From contig JBFMHB010000026.1 in NCBI GenBank assembly GCA_040752915.1, forward strand, positions 1 to 37,945: a DNA stretch of 37,945 nt, given 5' to 3'. A program made the position numbers and the translations under genes. The stretch is from Acidobacteriota bacterium (lineage in GTDB: Bacteria; Acidobacteriota; UBA4820; DSQY01). Positions 20,656 to 30,934 of the stretch are shown here, piece after piece (within the stretch, counting starts at the first letter, position 1; each line of letters opens with the position of its first letter). The notes beneath the pieces were generated by a model that saw only the letters and a list, made by a program, of their open reading frames with translations, searched no databases and was not told where the DNA came from.

Positions 20656-21996
20656 CTACCGGCCCTCCCCCAGCTCGTCCACCAGGACGGTCCGGAGGCG
20701 CGCGATGACGCCGTGGACTTCCTCCTCGGTGCCCGCCTCCACCATGAGCCTCAGGAGGGGCTCCGTGCCGGAGTACCTCAGGATGATTCTCCCTCTGCCT
20801 CCGAGGGCTTCGGTCTCCTCTTGGAGGGCCTTCCGGACAGACGGGATATCCTCCAGCGGCAGGCGCCTGGCCACTCGGATGTTTTCGAGAACCTGGGGAT
20901 AGGCCCGCACGTCCGCCGCCAGGGCCTCGAGCCCGCCCGCGTCCCGGGCCAGGGAGGCATAGGTCATGGCCGTCAGGAGCCCATCCCCGGTGGTGGAGCG
21001 GTCCAAGAAAAGGACGTGGCCCGAGGGCTCCCCCCCCAGAATGCCCCCCCGGTCCAGGAGGCACTGCAGGACGTACCGGTCTCCCACGGGGGCCCGGAAG
21101 AACCGGAGGCCCGCTCGCTCCAGACGCTCCTCCAGCCAGAGGTTGCTCATGACCGTGCCCACGACCCAGCGCCCCGGAAGAAGGCCCCGGGCGGAGCGGC
21201 GAAGGGCTTCTCGGTAGAGGATGTAGTCCCCGTCCAGTACTCTCCCGGTCTGGGTGACCGCCATGCACCGGTCGGCGTCGCCGTCGAAGGCGAAGGCCAT
21301 GTGGGCTCTACGGGCGGACAGGAGGGACCCCAGCCGGTGCGCGTGCAGGCTTCCGCAGGCGGCGTTGATGTTCCTCCCATCCGGCTCGCAGGCGGTGGTT
21401 TCGACCTCCGCCCCGAGGGCGCGAAAGAGATCGGGCGCCAATCGGGAGGCGGCTCCGTTGGCCCCGTCCACGAGAATCCGCCATCCCGAAAGGGGGGAGC
21501 CTTCCCAGAGGGAGACGAGCCAGTCCAGGTAGGCCCGCCCCAGCTCGGGTTCGGCCGGGGGCAGGTCTCCGGCGGGATGGGAGGGCTCTCGGAGGGCGCC
21601 CTCCAGGGCCACTTCGATGTGGTTCTCGGTCTCGTCGGGCAGCTTGAATCCCTCGCCCGAAAAAAACTTGATCCCGTTGTCCTCGAAGGGATTGTGGGAG
21701 GCGGAAATCATGGCGCCGAAGGTGTACCCGCCGGAGACGCACAAGCGTGCCACGGCTGGGGTGGGGAGCACCCCGGCGAACCGGCAGGCGACGCCCGCTT
21801 CCCCCATGCCCTCGACGAGTTCGGCGGCGATCCAGGCGCTCGATTCGCGGGGGTCCATGGCCACCACGGCCGAGGCCCCCCGACCTCCGAGGATACGTCC
21901 GGCGGACAGGCCGAGGGCGCGAACCGTGGCCGCGTCCAAAGGAAAAACCCCCGCTCTGCCCCGCACTCCGTCGGTCCCGAAGTACTTGCGGCTCAA
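20656..21996 (-). CDS. glmM: Phosphoglucosamine mutase
   Basis: A 446-residue enzyme that converts glucosamine 6-phosphate to glucosamine 1-phosphate for UDP-GlcNAc, the precursor of peptidoglycan and lipid A. It starts [13 protein letters not shown]; the phosphoserine loop [16 protein letters not shown] places Ser100; DGDADR binds the metal and GGEPSGHV the sugar; [14 protein letters not shown] is the C-terminal phosphate site. Its ATG overlaps the stop of the ybbR/cdaR gene as ATGA. In Firmicutes GlmM and the diadenylate cyclase CdaA interact and control each other, and the same gene trio is conserved here. Confidence 0.97.
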   Translation of the reverse strand: MSRKYFGTDGVRGRAGVFPLDAATVRALGLSAGRILGGRGASAVVAMDPRESSAWIAAELVEGMGEAGVACRFAGVLPTPAVARLCVSGGYTFGAMISASHNPFEDNGIKFFSGEGFKLPDETENHIEVALEGALREPSHPAGDLPPAEPELGRAYLDWLVSLWEGSPLSGWRILVDGANGAASRLAPDLFRALGAEVETTACEPDGRNINAACGSLHAHRLGSLLSARRAHMAFAFDGDADRCMAVTQTGRVLDGDYILYREALRRSARGLLPGRWVVGTVMSNLWLEERLERAGLRFFRAPVGDRYVLQCLLDRGGILGGEPSGHVLFLDRSTTGDGLLTAMTYASLARDAGGLEALAADVRAYPQVLENIRVARRLPLEDIPSVRKALQEETEALGGRGRIILRYSGTEPLLRLMVEAGTEEEVHGVIARLRTVLVDELGEGR

Positions 21997-22988
21997 GGGG
22001 TTTCGACCTCCATGGATGGGGTCCGCCGGGACTGGGCGGCCCGGATCCCCACGAACCGGGGACTCACGGCCGTGATGAACACACGGGACGAGAGCGCCGG
22101 GTCGGCCAGACGGACGGCCGGACGCAGCTGCACCTCCCGGTCCGCCAGACGGTGGCCCGAGAGGTCCACCTCGGCCACGAAATCTCCGGGGGCGAGCGCC
22201 TCCATGAGGCTGGCGGGGCCCTCGACCATGACCTTGATGCCCGAGGGGGCGACCTCCACGGGGACGTGCCCTCCGTGGACCTGGATCGGGACCGGCCCGA
22301 CGGTCCTCTGGAGCCTCTTCTCTCCCAGTGTCACCGAAAGGGTGAAGGGGCCCAGGTCACCGGTGGAGAGTTCGGGAGACGGGAGGGCGGGAACCACAGG
22401 CGTGAGGAAATCCTGGGCCCGGCCTTCCAAGGGGACGGCCTGGGTGGGAATGAACTGGAGTCTCTGGAGGAGCGCCGAGGGACCCGAAACCGTCACTGTG
22501 GGGGGGTCCACACCCCACTCGAGAACCTGGCGACCCGGGGCGGGCTGCCCCAGAAAGGTGGGCTTCAGAGGAAGCGTGGCCGTGCTCTTTCGATCCACCG
22601 TGAAGCGCACGACGTTGGGCACGACTTTGGTGAATTCCACGGACGACGGGAGCCGCACGTTTTCGGTGCCGAGCTCCACGACCTGGGGACCCGGAGACAC
22701 GCGTCCCACGTCCACCCGGACCTCCACGTCGCCCTCCCGAAGCCGCCGGACCATTTCGGGAGGTCCCTGCACCTCCACAGTGACCACCCTCAAGAGGCCC
22801 TCCTCCATCAGAACCAGGCCTTCGGGGAGGTTGGCGAACTGCAGGGGAACCGTGAAATCCCTCAGGGATTTCTCCTCGGAGACGGTGTATCCCCAGTAGA
22901 TGCACGCCAGGACAACGGCCACCGCGGCGGAGAGCCAGGTTCCGCGGCCCTTCCCGGAGACTCCAGCCTTCCTCGTCTCAACGGTCAC
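21993..22988 (-). CDS. cdaR: YbbR-domain protein, regulator of diadenylate cyclase
   Basis: A 331-residue exported or anchored protein with one transmembrane helix near the start (TWLSAAVAVVLACIYWGYTV, residues 16-35) and three YbbR-type beta domains, each ending in a hydrophobic strand such as FTVPLQFANLPEGLVLM, LPLKPTFLGQPAPGRQVLE and PVPIQVHGGHVPVEVAPSG. In characterised systems the partner controls CdaA across the membrane. It begins inside the cdaA 3' end (11-base overlap) and overlaps glmM by four bases, so all three are coupled. It ends with a loose Pro/Thr-rich tail. Confidence 0.88.
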   Translation of the reverse strand: MTVETRKAGVSGKGRGTWLSAAVAVVLACIYWGYTVSEEKSLRDFTVPLQFANLPEGLVLMEEGLLRVVTVEVQGPPEMVRRLREGDVEVRVDVGRVSPGPQVVELGTENVRLPSSVEFTKVVPNVVRFTVDRKSTATLPLKPTFLGQPAPGRQVLEWGVDPPTVTVSGPSALLQRLQFIPTQAVPLEGRAQDFLTPVVPALPSPELSTGDLGPFTLSVTLGEKRLQRTVGPVPIQVHGGHVPVEVAPSGIKVMVEGPASLMEALAPGDFVAEVDLSGHRLADREVQLRPAVRLADPALSSRVFITAVSPRFVGIRAAQSRRTPSMEVETP

Positions 22989-23757
22989 CGGATCGTCCTC
23001 CCAGTGCAGCCTCGAGGCGAAGGGCCAGTTCCTCGGCCGAGGGGACCCGGTCGATGCGGCCGCCCTCCACGAGGGAAACGACGCCCCGTTCCTCGCTCAC
23101 CACGACACAGACCGCGTCGGTCTCCTCCGTAATCCCCGCCGCGGCCCGGTGGCGGGTCCCCAGTTCCGTGGGAAGGGGGGTCTCGGTGAGGGGAAGGGTG
23201 CAACCCGCGGCCACCGCCTCCCCCTCGGCCACGACCACGGCCCCGTCATGGAGGAGAGTCCCCGGGAAAAACACCGTCTGCAGGAGGTCCGCCGTGAGTT
23301 GGGCCTTGAGCGGGATGCCCGTCTCGGCGTAGTCCTTCAGCCCCTGGGTGCGCTCGAAGACCACGAGGGCCCCGTGACGCTGCTGGGCCATCGCAAAGGC
23401 CGCGTGGGCGGTCTCCCGGGCCACCATCTGCACCCTCTCCGAGGAGGCCCTTCTGCCGAAGAAGAGCCCTCCGAAGTGCGCGAGGGTCTTTCGGATGGTG
23501 TCTTGAAAGATGACGACGGCGGCGAAGGGGACGTAAAAGAGGAGATTCTGGAGCAGACGGTGCGTGGCGGTCATGTCCAGCCAGCCCGAAACCGCATTCG
23601 CGGCCATGAGGGCGAGGATGCCGACCATCATCTGGACGGCCCGCGTCCCGCGCACCTGCCGGAGCACGAAATAAAAGAGGGCCGCCACGGACATTACGTC
23701 CAGGACATCCTGCCAGTGAAGGCCGCGCGTGTACAGCGCCCAGAAGACCTCCTGCAT
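22978..23757 (-). CDS. cdaA: Diadenylate cyclase CdaA (DacA)
   Basis: A 259-residue membrane enzyme that makes the second messenger c-di-AMP from two ATP. About three N-terminal transmembrane helices (residues 23-34, 42-62, 70-84) are followed by the DAC domain, with DGA (171-173, LLHDGAVVV) and RHR (202-204, LGTRHRAAAG) intact. The start ATG at 23757 is chosen because GGAGGGG lies four to five bases upstream; the longer reading from 23811 begins at the promoter's transcription start. It is first in a cdaA-cdaR-glmM-pdxJ order, the classic Gram-positive arrangement, here beside Gram-negative envelope genes. A promoter TTGACC-N17-CATACT (23821-23849) precedes it. Confidence 0.95.
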   Translation of the reverse strand: MQEVFWALYTRGLHWQDVLDVMSVAALFYFVLRQVRGTRAVQMMVGILALMAANAVSGWLDMTATHRLLQNLLFYVPFAAVVIFQDTIRKTLAHFGGLFFGRRASSERVQMVARETAHAAFAMAQQRHGALVVFERTQGLKDYAETGIPLKAQLTADLLQTVFFPGTLLHDGAVVVAEGEAVAAGCTLPLTETPLPTELGTRHRAAAGITEETDAVCVVVSEERGVVSLVEGGRIDRVPSAEELALRLEAALGGRSGDR

Positions 23758-23820
23758 GACCCCTCCAGGGTGGACCCAAGGGAGCCCGGTCCCGTCCCTC
23801 CAGCATTCCAAAGGAGTTCA

Positions 23821-23849
23821 AGTATGTCGCGCCCTCGTCGGGCGGTCAA
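23821..23849 (-). promoter_or_regulatory. Promoter of the cdaA operon
   Basis: On the minus strand TTGACC (23844-23849), a 17-nt spacer and CATACT (23821-23826), about 60 bases before the cdaA ATG. Confidence 0.6.
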
Positions 23850-23877
23850 GCCCGCGCGGTGGATCTCCATGGACGAT

Positions 23878-23906
23878 TTGCTCCCGCCCCTCCCGTCCCC
23901 TAATAT
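23878..23906 (+). promoter_or_regulatory. Promoter of the V4R-like gene
   Basis: TTGCTC (23878-23883), a 17-nt spacer and TAATAT (23901-23906), 21 bases before the ATG at 23928, which has ATGGAGG as its ribosome site. The -35 box is weak. Confidence 0.45.
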
Positions 23907-23927
23907 GATGGACATGGAGGTCTGGCC

Positions 23928-24488
23928 ATGGCCAAGGTCAAAGGCACGGCGGTGCGCGCGTCCGTGATCTACCTGAACGAGAAGCTCGGGGCGGAGGGGT
24001 ATGCCAACCTCCTTCAGCGCCTGAGCCCCGAGGACCGGGAGACCTTCTCCAACCCCATTCTGCAAAGCAGCTGGTATGAACTATCCCAGCTCATCCGTCT
24101 CATGACCGAAGCCCAGAAGGACCTCCAGCTGCCTCCCGGTCGGTCCATCGCCTGGGAGATGGGCCGGTTTTCCGCCGATCACGGGCTCAACACGATCTAC
24201 AAGGTCTTCTTCAAGGTGGCCGACCCGGGGTTCATCATCCGGAAGGCGTCTCAGGTCATGCCGACGTACTACGATTCCGGCCGAATGGAGACCCTGGCTA
24301 TGGAGCCCCGTTCGGCCCACCTGAGGCTCACGGGTTTCAACGAGCCCCACAGGCTCTTTTGCGACCGGATCATGGGATGGATGGAGAGAACCCTCGAGCT
24401 CACGGGCGCCCATGCCATCCGCATGGAACACCCCAAGTGCATGGCCCGCGGAGATTCCTGCTGCGACTACCTGGGACGTTGGTCCTGA
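23928..24488 (+). CDS. V4R-like / heme-NO-binding-like sensor protein
   Basis: A 186-residue single-domain protein that I cannot assign firmly. The start KGTAVRASVIYLNEKLGAEGYANLLQRL resembles the opening of the DUF2378/TIGR02265 and HNOB-related folds, and the C-terminal region (LTGFNEPHRLFCDRIMGWMERTLELTGAHAIRMEHPKCMARGDSCCDYLGRW) is a 4-vinyl-reductase (V4R)-like end, where C-x4-GD-x2-C is common. Such proteins bind small ligands such as haem, gases or hydrocarbons and often regulate partners. Cys residues at the C-terminus (H-P-K-C, S-C-C) could hold metal or haem. It is divergent from cdaA and may be independent of it. No kinase or output domain follows. Confidence 0.5.
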   Translation: MAKVKGTAVRASVIYLNEKLGAEGYANLLQRLSPEDRETFSNPILQSSWYELSQLIRLMTEAQKDLQLPPGRSIAWEMGRFSADHGLNTIYKVFFKVADPGFIIRKASQVMPTYYDSGRMETLAMEPRSAHLRLTGFNEPHRLFCDRIMGWMERTLELTGAHAIRMEHPKCMARGDSCCDYLGRWS

Positions 24489-24733
24489 CGGGACGGGACG
24501 GATGGCCTTCCTGGATCCCTTCCTCGACTCGGGCGAGCCGTTCGGATTCGGAGGGTGGCCATCCCTCCTTGGGTCCCCTCCCCACCCCGCTTCCCAGGTC
24601 GCCAATTCAAGATCCCAAACCCGAAATCCGAGATCCTGGACCCACTCCCCCCTCCGGGTTTCCTCCTCACGACCGGCTCCTTTCCTCCTGGGGACCTCCC
24701 GGGTAGAATAGAGCGGTTGGGGAGGTGGATTTC
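24489..24733. other. Intergenic with inverted heptamer units
   Basis: No gene is supported. It has an inverted run of heptamer-like units (24600-24640, AATTCAAGATCCCAAACC type). Near the right end TAGAAT (24704-24709) is a good -10 box for the TPR gene with a weak TTTCCT at the -35 position (24681-24686). Confidence 0.5.
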
Positions 24734-26724
24734 ATGAGCGACGTTCGATTGGATGAGGCGCGGCGCTTCGCGGCCGCGGGCCGGCTGAAGGAGGCGGCCT
24801 CCTCGCTCAAGGCGCTCCTGCAGGCGGACCCCGAGAACCAAGAAGCCCGCGCCTACCTGGCCGAGATCCAGGATCGCCTGCTGCTCGAACTCCAGGTCCG
24901 GGACAAACTCGGCAAGGCCAGAAGTCTCGCGGACCAGGGACAGAGGGGGGAGGCCCTCAAGCTCGTCCAGGACATCCTCAAGATCATGCCGGAGAGCCAG
25001 GAGGCCGCGCGGTTCAAGATCGAACTGGAAGGCCCCCCGGAGGACTTCGCCTCCTCGCCCTTCTCCACGGTGGTCGCCGACGCGGCCGATCTTCTCCCGG
25101 ACTTCGCCCCATCGCGGCCCCCGGAACCCTCGGTGGAGGAACTTCCCGTCCTCCGGCTCGAGGCCCTGGACCTGCCGTCCCTCGAATCGCCCGCGGAGCG
25201 CACGACCCTGAGCGCAGGCGCCCGGGCCCTCGCGCCGGCCGAGGCCGTGAAGGTGCAAGAGTACTTGCAAGAGGGCCAGCGGCACTACGACGCCGGCCGT
25301 TACCAGGACGCCATCGACGTATGGACGCGCGTGTTTATCGTCGACGAGGACAACCGCGAGGCGCAGGAGCGCATCGATCGCGCCAAGGGCATGGTCAACG
25401 CGCACCAGGGAGAGATCGAGCATTACCTCACCGAGGGCATCGCGGCCTTCAACTCGGGGGAATTTCCCCGCGCCAAGGTCATGCTGGAGAAGATTCTGGC
25501 CGTCTTTCCGACCCACCGGGAAGCGCAGTACTACCTCGCCCGCATGGAGCAGTCGCCCGCTCCGGAGCCTCCCCCGGCGCCTCCACCCGGCGTCCCAGGC
25601 CAGGGGGAGGTGGACACCTTCGAGCTCGAAGACAACCTCCTGACTCCCACGGGACCGGAGATGCGGTCGGCGGAACCGCCCAAGCCGGCGCCGGCCCCCT
25701 GGGCCGCCCCCCCGGCACCCGCCGCCGAATTCCAGTTGGAGACGGGGTCCGCGGAGGACTTCCCCTTCCCGGCCCCTTCTCCGCCCGCCGCGCCGGCGCC
25801 CTCCCCCCCTCCGGAGGAAACCCCATCCACCTTCGCCTGGGATGAGGAGGTTCCCGCGACGTTTCGACAGGTCGCACCCGCGCCGCCGGTCGCTCCCGCC
25901 CCAGCCTCCCCTACCCCCGCGGCGGATCGGCCGGCGCCCATGGAAAAGGAACCCAAGGGGCGACGCACCCCCGGCCTCACGTTGATCCTGGCGGTCCTTC
26001 TGGGACTCGTAGCCATCGGCGCGGGGATCTTTTTCGGGGCCAGGTATTTCTTGGGTGAATCCGAACCCCAACCGGTGGCCACCACGCCCAGGCTTCCCAA
26101 GCCTCCCAGGCCGCCCCAGGTCCCGGACCAGCCGCCCGGACAGACCGCCCCCGTTCCGCAGGAGCCATCCCCCGCCGCCATGACGGTGGAAGAGCTGTTG
26201 CGGAGGGCTCGCGCCGCTTCCGAGGCCCGGGACTACGCCAAGTCCATCGGCTTCTACCAGGAAATCCTCAGCCGGGACGCCATGCACCCGGAGGCCCTCT
26301 CCGGCCTCGGCGAAGCCCGCGCGGCCCTGGCCCGGTTGCAGGAGGAGAACCTCCGGAACGAGAAGTTCCTCAAGGAATACCTCTATTCGGTCAAATCCTT
26401 CAAGGAGCAGGACTACGCCGAGAGCCTGCGGGTGGCGTGGAGGCTCATCTATCCGGACGACACGCTGGCGCGCCAGATGGGGAAGCGCGACGCCGTGCGG
26501 GAGATCATCCGGGACGGCTATTACAATTGGGCCGTTCTGGACCTGAGGCAGGAGAACCTCATCGGGGCGGACAAGAACCTCCGGGACCTGCTGGATTTTG
26601 ACCGAAGCGACGCGGAGGCCGCCCGGCTCCACCAGTTCGTCCGCCGCTATTCGACCATCCCTCCCGACGAGAACTACCGGGACGCGGTCCGGAACTTGAC
26701 CTACCGGAACCTGGAGGAGAGCCC

Positions 26725-26728
<4 letters not shown>
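24734..26728 (+). CDS. Large membrane TPR protein
   Basis: A 664-residue protein. Residues 1-110 and 165-280 are TPR-type helices ([78 protein letters not shown]). A long Pro/Ala-rich stretch (280-410) follows, then one transmembrane helix (about 414-440, [21 protein letters not shown]), a second Pro-rich linker and another TPR block to the end. The N-terminal half would be cytosolic and the C-terminal half outside. The ATG at 24734 is supported by GGGGAGG eight bases upstream. It overlaps the carboxyltransferase gene by four bases (GTGA). Role unknown; a scaffold linking envelope and cytosolic processes is possible. Confidence 0.75.
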
Positions 26729-28272
<1,544 letters not shown>

Positions 28273-28280
28273 CCGACCTC

Positions 28281-28304
28281 CCGCCCCGGCGCCCGCCGGG
28301 GCGG
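28281..28304 (+). promoter_or_regulatory. GC hairpin overlapping the mltD ribosome site
   Basis: A perfect 10-bp stem CCGCCCCGGC (28281-28290) / GCCGGGGCGG (28295-28304) with loop GCCC, ending on the first two bases of GGAGG (28303-28307). There is no T-tract. It could limit initiation at the mltD ATG (28316) or block RNA decay; the function is inferred. Confidence 0.5.
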
Positions 28305-28315
28305 AGGCGCCTTGC

Positions 28316-30193
28316 ATGGAGAGAGCCCCTTTGACCCCACGCCCCCGATCCCTCACCGGTTCTCCCCAAAGGAGCCGGAGCCTGCCCGCCGCCCTGGGGC
28401 CCCTCGCGCTCCTGCTCGTCCTGGGCGGGGCTTGCGCCGTCCGGACCCCGCCTGCCGCGCCGGTCGCCCAGGCCGACCTCCTCCCGCAAGTGCCCACGGA
28501 GGTCTCCGTCGGAAACGCCCTCGCGGAACGAATGGAAGCCCTGTGCGAGGCCGCCGAAGCCTCGGACCTGTCGGAGGAACAGGCCCGCCCCCTCGTAAAG
28601 GAGATGGCGGCCCTCCTCGACGAATACCTGGAGGCCCCGGCGGCCGTCCAGGCCAACCCCAGGCTTCAAGGGGCCCTGGTCCGCATGAACGATGCCGCCT
28701 TTCAGATCGAACTGGACGGTAACGCCGCGCCCGAGGGACCGGCGGATTCGGAAGAGTCCCCCAAGGACACGCTCCTCACGGAGGCCACCTTTCTCGCCCC
28801 CGCGGACCTCGGCTCCACCTACGCCCAGGTGGAGGCTGCCTTGCGCCAGGTCTCCGTCGGACTGGACATCCCGGCCAACGACCCTACGGTCCTCGCGTAC
28901 GTGAACCTGTACCAGGGAAAGCTCCGGACTTGGTTTTCCAGGGCCTTGGCCCGCGGATACCCGGTGGTCCCCCGCATGCAACAGATCTTCAGGGACGAGG
29001 GCGTCCCCCCCGCTCTGGTCTACCTGGCCATCGTGGAATCGGCCTTCAATCCCGGAGCCGTTTCCCGCGCCAAGGCCGTGGGCATGTGGCAGTTTATCGC
29101 GGGCACGGGCAAGCGTTACGGGCTTCAGATCGATTTTTGGGAGGACCAGCGGCGCGATCCCGAACTGTCGGCCAGGGCCTCCGCTCGGTACCTCAAGGAC
29201 CTCTACGCCATGTTCGGCGATTGGCCCCTCGCCCTCGCCTCCTACAACTGCGGGGAGGCCCGCATCCTGCGCTACAAGGCAAAGAACCCCACGGGCGACT
29301 TCTGGACCCTTCGAAAGACCCGGACTCTCCGGAGGGAGACCCGGGAGTACGTGCCGGCGATCTTCGCCGCCATCCTCATCGCCAGCAACCCGTCCGCCTA
29401 CGGCTTCGAAGCCCCCCCCGCCGACCCGGCCGAGCCGACGGCCTCCGTGATTCTGACGGAGGCCACCGACCTGAGGGTCCTCGCCCGGTGCGCCCAGATC
29501 CCCGTCGAGCAGATCCAGGCCTTGAACCCCTCCCTCAAGCGACTCGTCACACCCCCGAGGGAATACACGCTCAAGATCCCGGCCCACGCGTACGCCTCCT
29601 TCCAGGAGGCCTTCGCCGCGGTTCCTCCTGAGGAGCGGCTCGCTGTGGCGATGCACACCGTCGCCAAGGGGGAAACACTCGCTTCCCTCGCGCGCCGGTA
29701 CAAGACGAGCGCCGAGGCCATCCGTCTCGCCAACCTGATGAAGGGACGGCGGATTTCGCCCGGCCAGACCCTCGTCGTCCCGCTGGGCGTGCCCGCGAGC
29801 GACCCCAGCCTGTACGTGGAGAGTCGGCCCTCCGTGCCCAAAGGGGCCAAGGTGTACAAGGTCCGGAAGGGAGACACCCTGGCCGGAATATCCAGACAGA
29901 CCGGCGTTCCCGTGTCCCGCCTCAAGGAGCTGAACGGTCTGGAATCGGACGCCCTGCGCGCGGGCCAGCGGCTCGTCCTGGCCGAGAAGTCCGAGCCCGA
30001 GGGACTGGCCCCCAAACCCTCTGCGATCGGGGCTCAGAAGGCGCCCGCGGGTCGCGTCCACCACGTCCGGTCCGGAGATACCTTGTGGGACCTGGCTCGG
30101 AAATACGGCACGACGGTGGACAGGATCTGCCGCGCCAACCGGATCTCCCCCGGAAAGCGCCTCCACCTCGGCGACACGCTGGTCATCCCCTGA
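28316..30193 (+). CDS. mltD: Lytic murein transglycosylase MltD-like with three LysM
   Basis: A 625-residue cell-wall hydrolase that cleaves the MurNAc-GlcNAc bond with 1,6-anhydro product. A signal sequence or loose lipobox (LLLVLGGAC, Cys40) suggests envelope or outer-membrane anchoring. The SLT domain (about 215-340) has catalytic Glu241 in AIVESAFNPGAVSRAKAVGMWQFIAGTGKRYGL and the later ASYNCGEARI motif. Three LysM peptidoglycan-binding repeats follow at about 445-488, 513-557 and 581-624 (HTVAKGETLASLARRY, YKVRKGDTLAGISRQTG, HHVRSGDTLWDLARKYG). E. coli MltD also has LysM repeats, so the call is good. The start follows GGAGG by eight bases. Confidence 0.92.
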   Translation: MERAPLTPRPRSLTGSPQRSRSLPAALGPLALLLVLGGACAVRTPPAAPVAQADLLPQVPTEVSVGNALAERMEALCEAAEASDLSEEQARPLVKEMAALLDEYLEAPAAVQANPRLQGALVRMNDAAFQIELDGNAAPEGPADSEESPKDTLLTEATFLAPADLGSTYAQVEAALRQVSVGLDIPANDPTVLAYVNLYQGKLRTWFSRALARGYPVVPRMQQIFRDEGVPPALVYLAIVESAFNPGAVSRAKAVGMWQFIAGTGKRYGLQIDFWEDQRRDPELSARASARYLKDLYAMFGDWPLALASYNCGEARILRYKAKNPTGDFWTLRKTRTLRRETREYVPAIFAAILIASNPSAYGFEAPPADPAEPTASVILTEATDLRVLARCAQIPVEQIQALNPSLKRLVTPPREYTLKIPAHAYASFQEAFAAVPPEERLAVAMHTVAKGETLASLARRYKTSAEAIRLANLMKGRRISPGQTLVVPLGVPASDPSLYVESRPSVPKGAKVYKVRKGDTLAGISRQTGVPVSRLKELNGLESDALRAGQRLVLAEKSEPEGLAPKPSAIGAQKAPAGRVHHVRSGDTLWDLARKYGTTVDRICRANRISPGKRLHLGDTLVIP

Positions 30194-30357
30194 CGTCCAG
30201 GAGATCCTTCGGGATCGAAGTCGGGAAGCGAGCGCTTCGGAGGAATAGGAAGGGAGAAGGAAGGACTCGGGAAACCTGCCCCTGAGGGCTTCTTTCCCTC
30301 CCTTCCTTCTCGCCCACTCACCTACTCACCTACTGACCTACTCACTTTCTCCCCTGC
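30194..30357. other. Intergenic between mltD and tpx
   Basis: The convergent gap holds CCTACTCA octamer repeats (30313-30347, next to the tpx stop) and AAGCG-AGCG-CTTC-type weak pairing. No strong terminator was found. Confidence 0.5.
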
Positions 30358-30864
30358 TCACGGGTTCTTCAACGCCGCGAGGACCCTGGCGTAATCGGGC
30401 TCCTGGCCGATCTCGGGCACCTGTTCCACATACCTGACCCGGTCCTGCGCGTCGAGAAGGACCACCGCCCGGCTGAGCAAGCCGGCCAGCGGCCCGTCCA
30501 CGATCCGGACTCCATAGGAGTCGCCGAAGGAGAGGTCCCTTAATTCGCTGAGCATGACGACGTTCTGGATGCCCTCGGCGGCGCAAAACCGGGCCTGGGC
30601 GAAGGGCAGATCCCGGGAAATGGTGAGGATCCGGACTCCTTCCACGGCGGCGGCCTCCTGGTTGAACCGCCGGGCGGAGGCGGCGCAGACGCCCGTATCC
30701 AGGCTCGGGACAATGTTCAATATCTTCTTGAACCCGGCGAAATCGGCCAGGGACGCGTCCGAGAGATCGGACCGGGTGAGTCGAAACTCCGGGGCCTTCG
30801 AGCCGACGGCGGGAAGCTCTCCCGACGTGTGGATGGGGTTGCCTTTCAACGTGATCGTCGCCAT
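30358..30864 (-). CDS. tpx: Thiol peroxidase (atypical 2-Cys peroxiredoxin)
   Basis: A 168-residue peroxiredoxin that reduces alkyl and hydrogen peroxides with thioredoxin. The peroxidatic cysteine is C60 in PSLDTGVC (usual Tpx: PSxDTxVC) and the resolving cysteine is C94 in FAQARFCAAEG, matching the Tpx spacing. The remaining fold (VILNIVPSLDT..., QNVVMLSELRDLSFGDSYGV) is normal. The ATG at 30864 follows AAGGAG. It is divergent from the DASS transporter gene and shares a 70-base control region with it. Confidence 0.96.
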   Translation of the reverse strand: MATITLKGNPIHTSGELPAVGSKAPEFRLTRSDLSDASLADFAGFKKILNIVPSLDTGVCAASARRFNQEAAAVEGVRILTISRDLPFAQARFCAAEGIQNVVMLSELRDLSFGDSYGVRIVDGPLAGLLSRAVVLLDAQDRVRYVEQVPEIGQEPDYARVLAALKNP

Positions 30865-30934
30865 GACCGGATCTCCTTTCCCTGTCTTGAACACAGAGTG
30901 TACGCCCATCTTTCCCGGCCTGTACAATGGAGCC
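30865..30934. promoter_or_regulatory. Divergent tpx/DASS promoter region
   Basis: On the + strand TACAAT (30923-30928) is a -10 box whose start would fall almost on the DASS ATG (30935), so a leaderless transcript is possible. On the minus strand TACACT (30897-30902) could serve tpx with TTGTAC (30922-30927) at a long 19-nt spacing. An inverted pair TGTAC (30899-30903) and GTACA (30922-30926) straddles the region and may be a regulator site. Confidence 0.4.
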
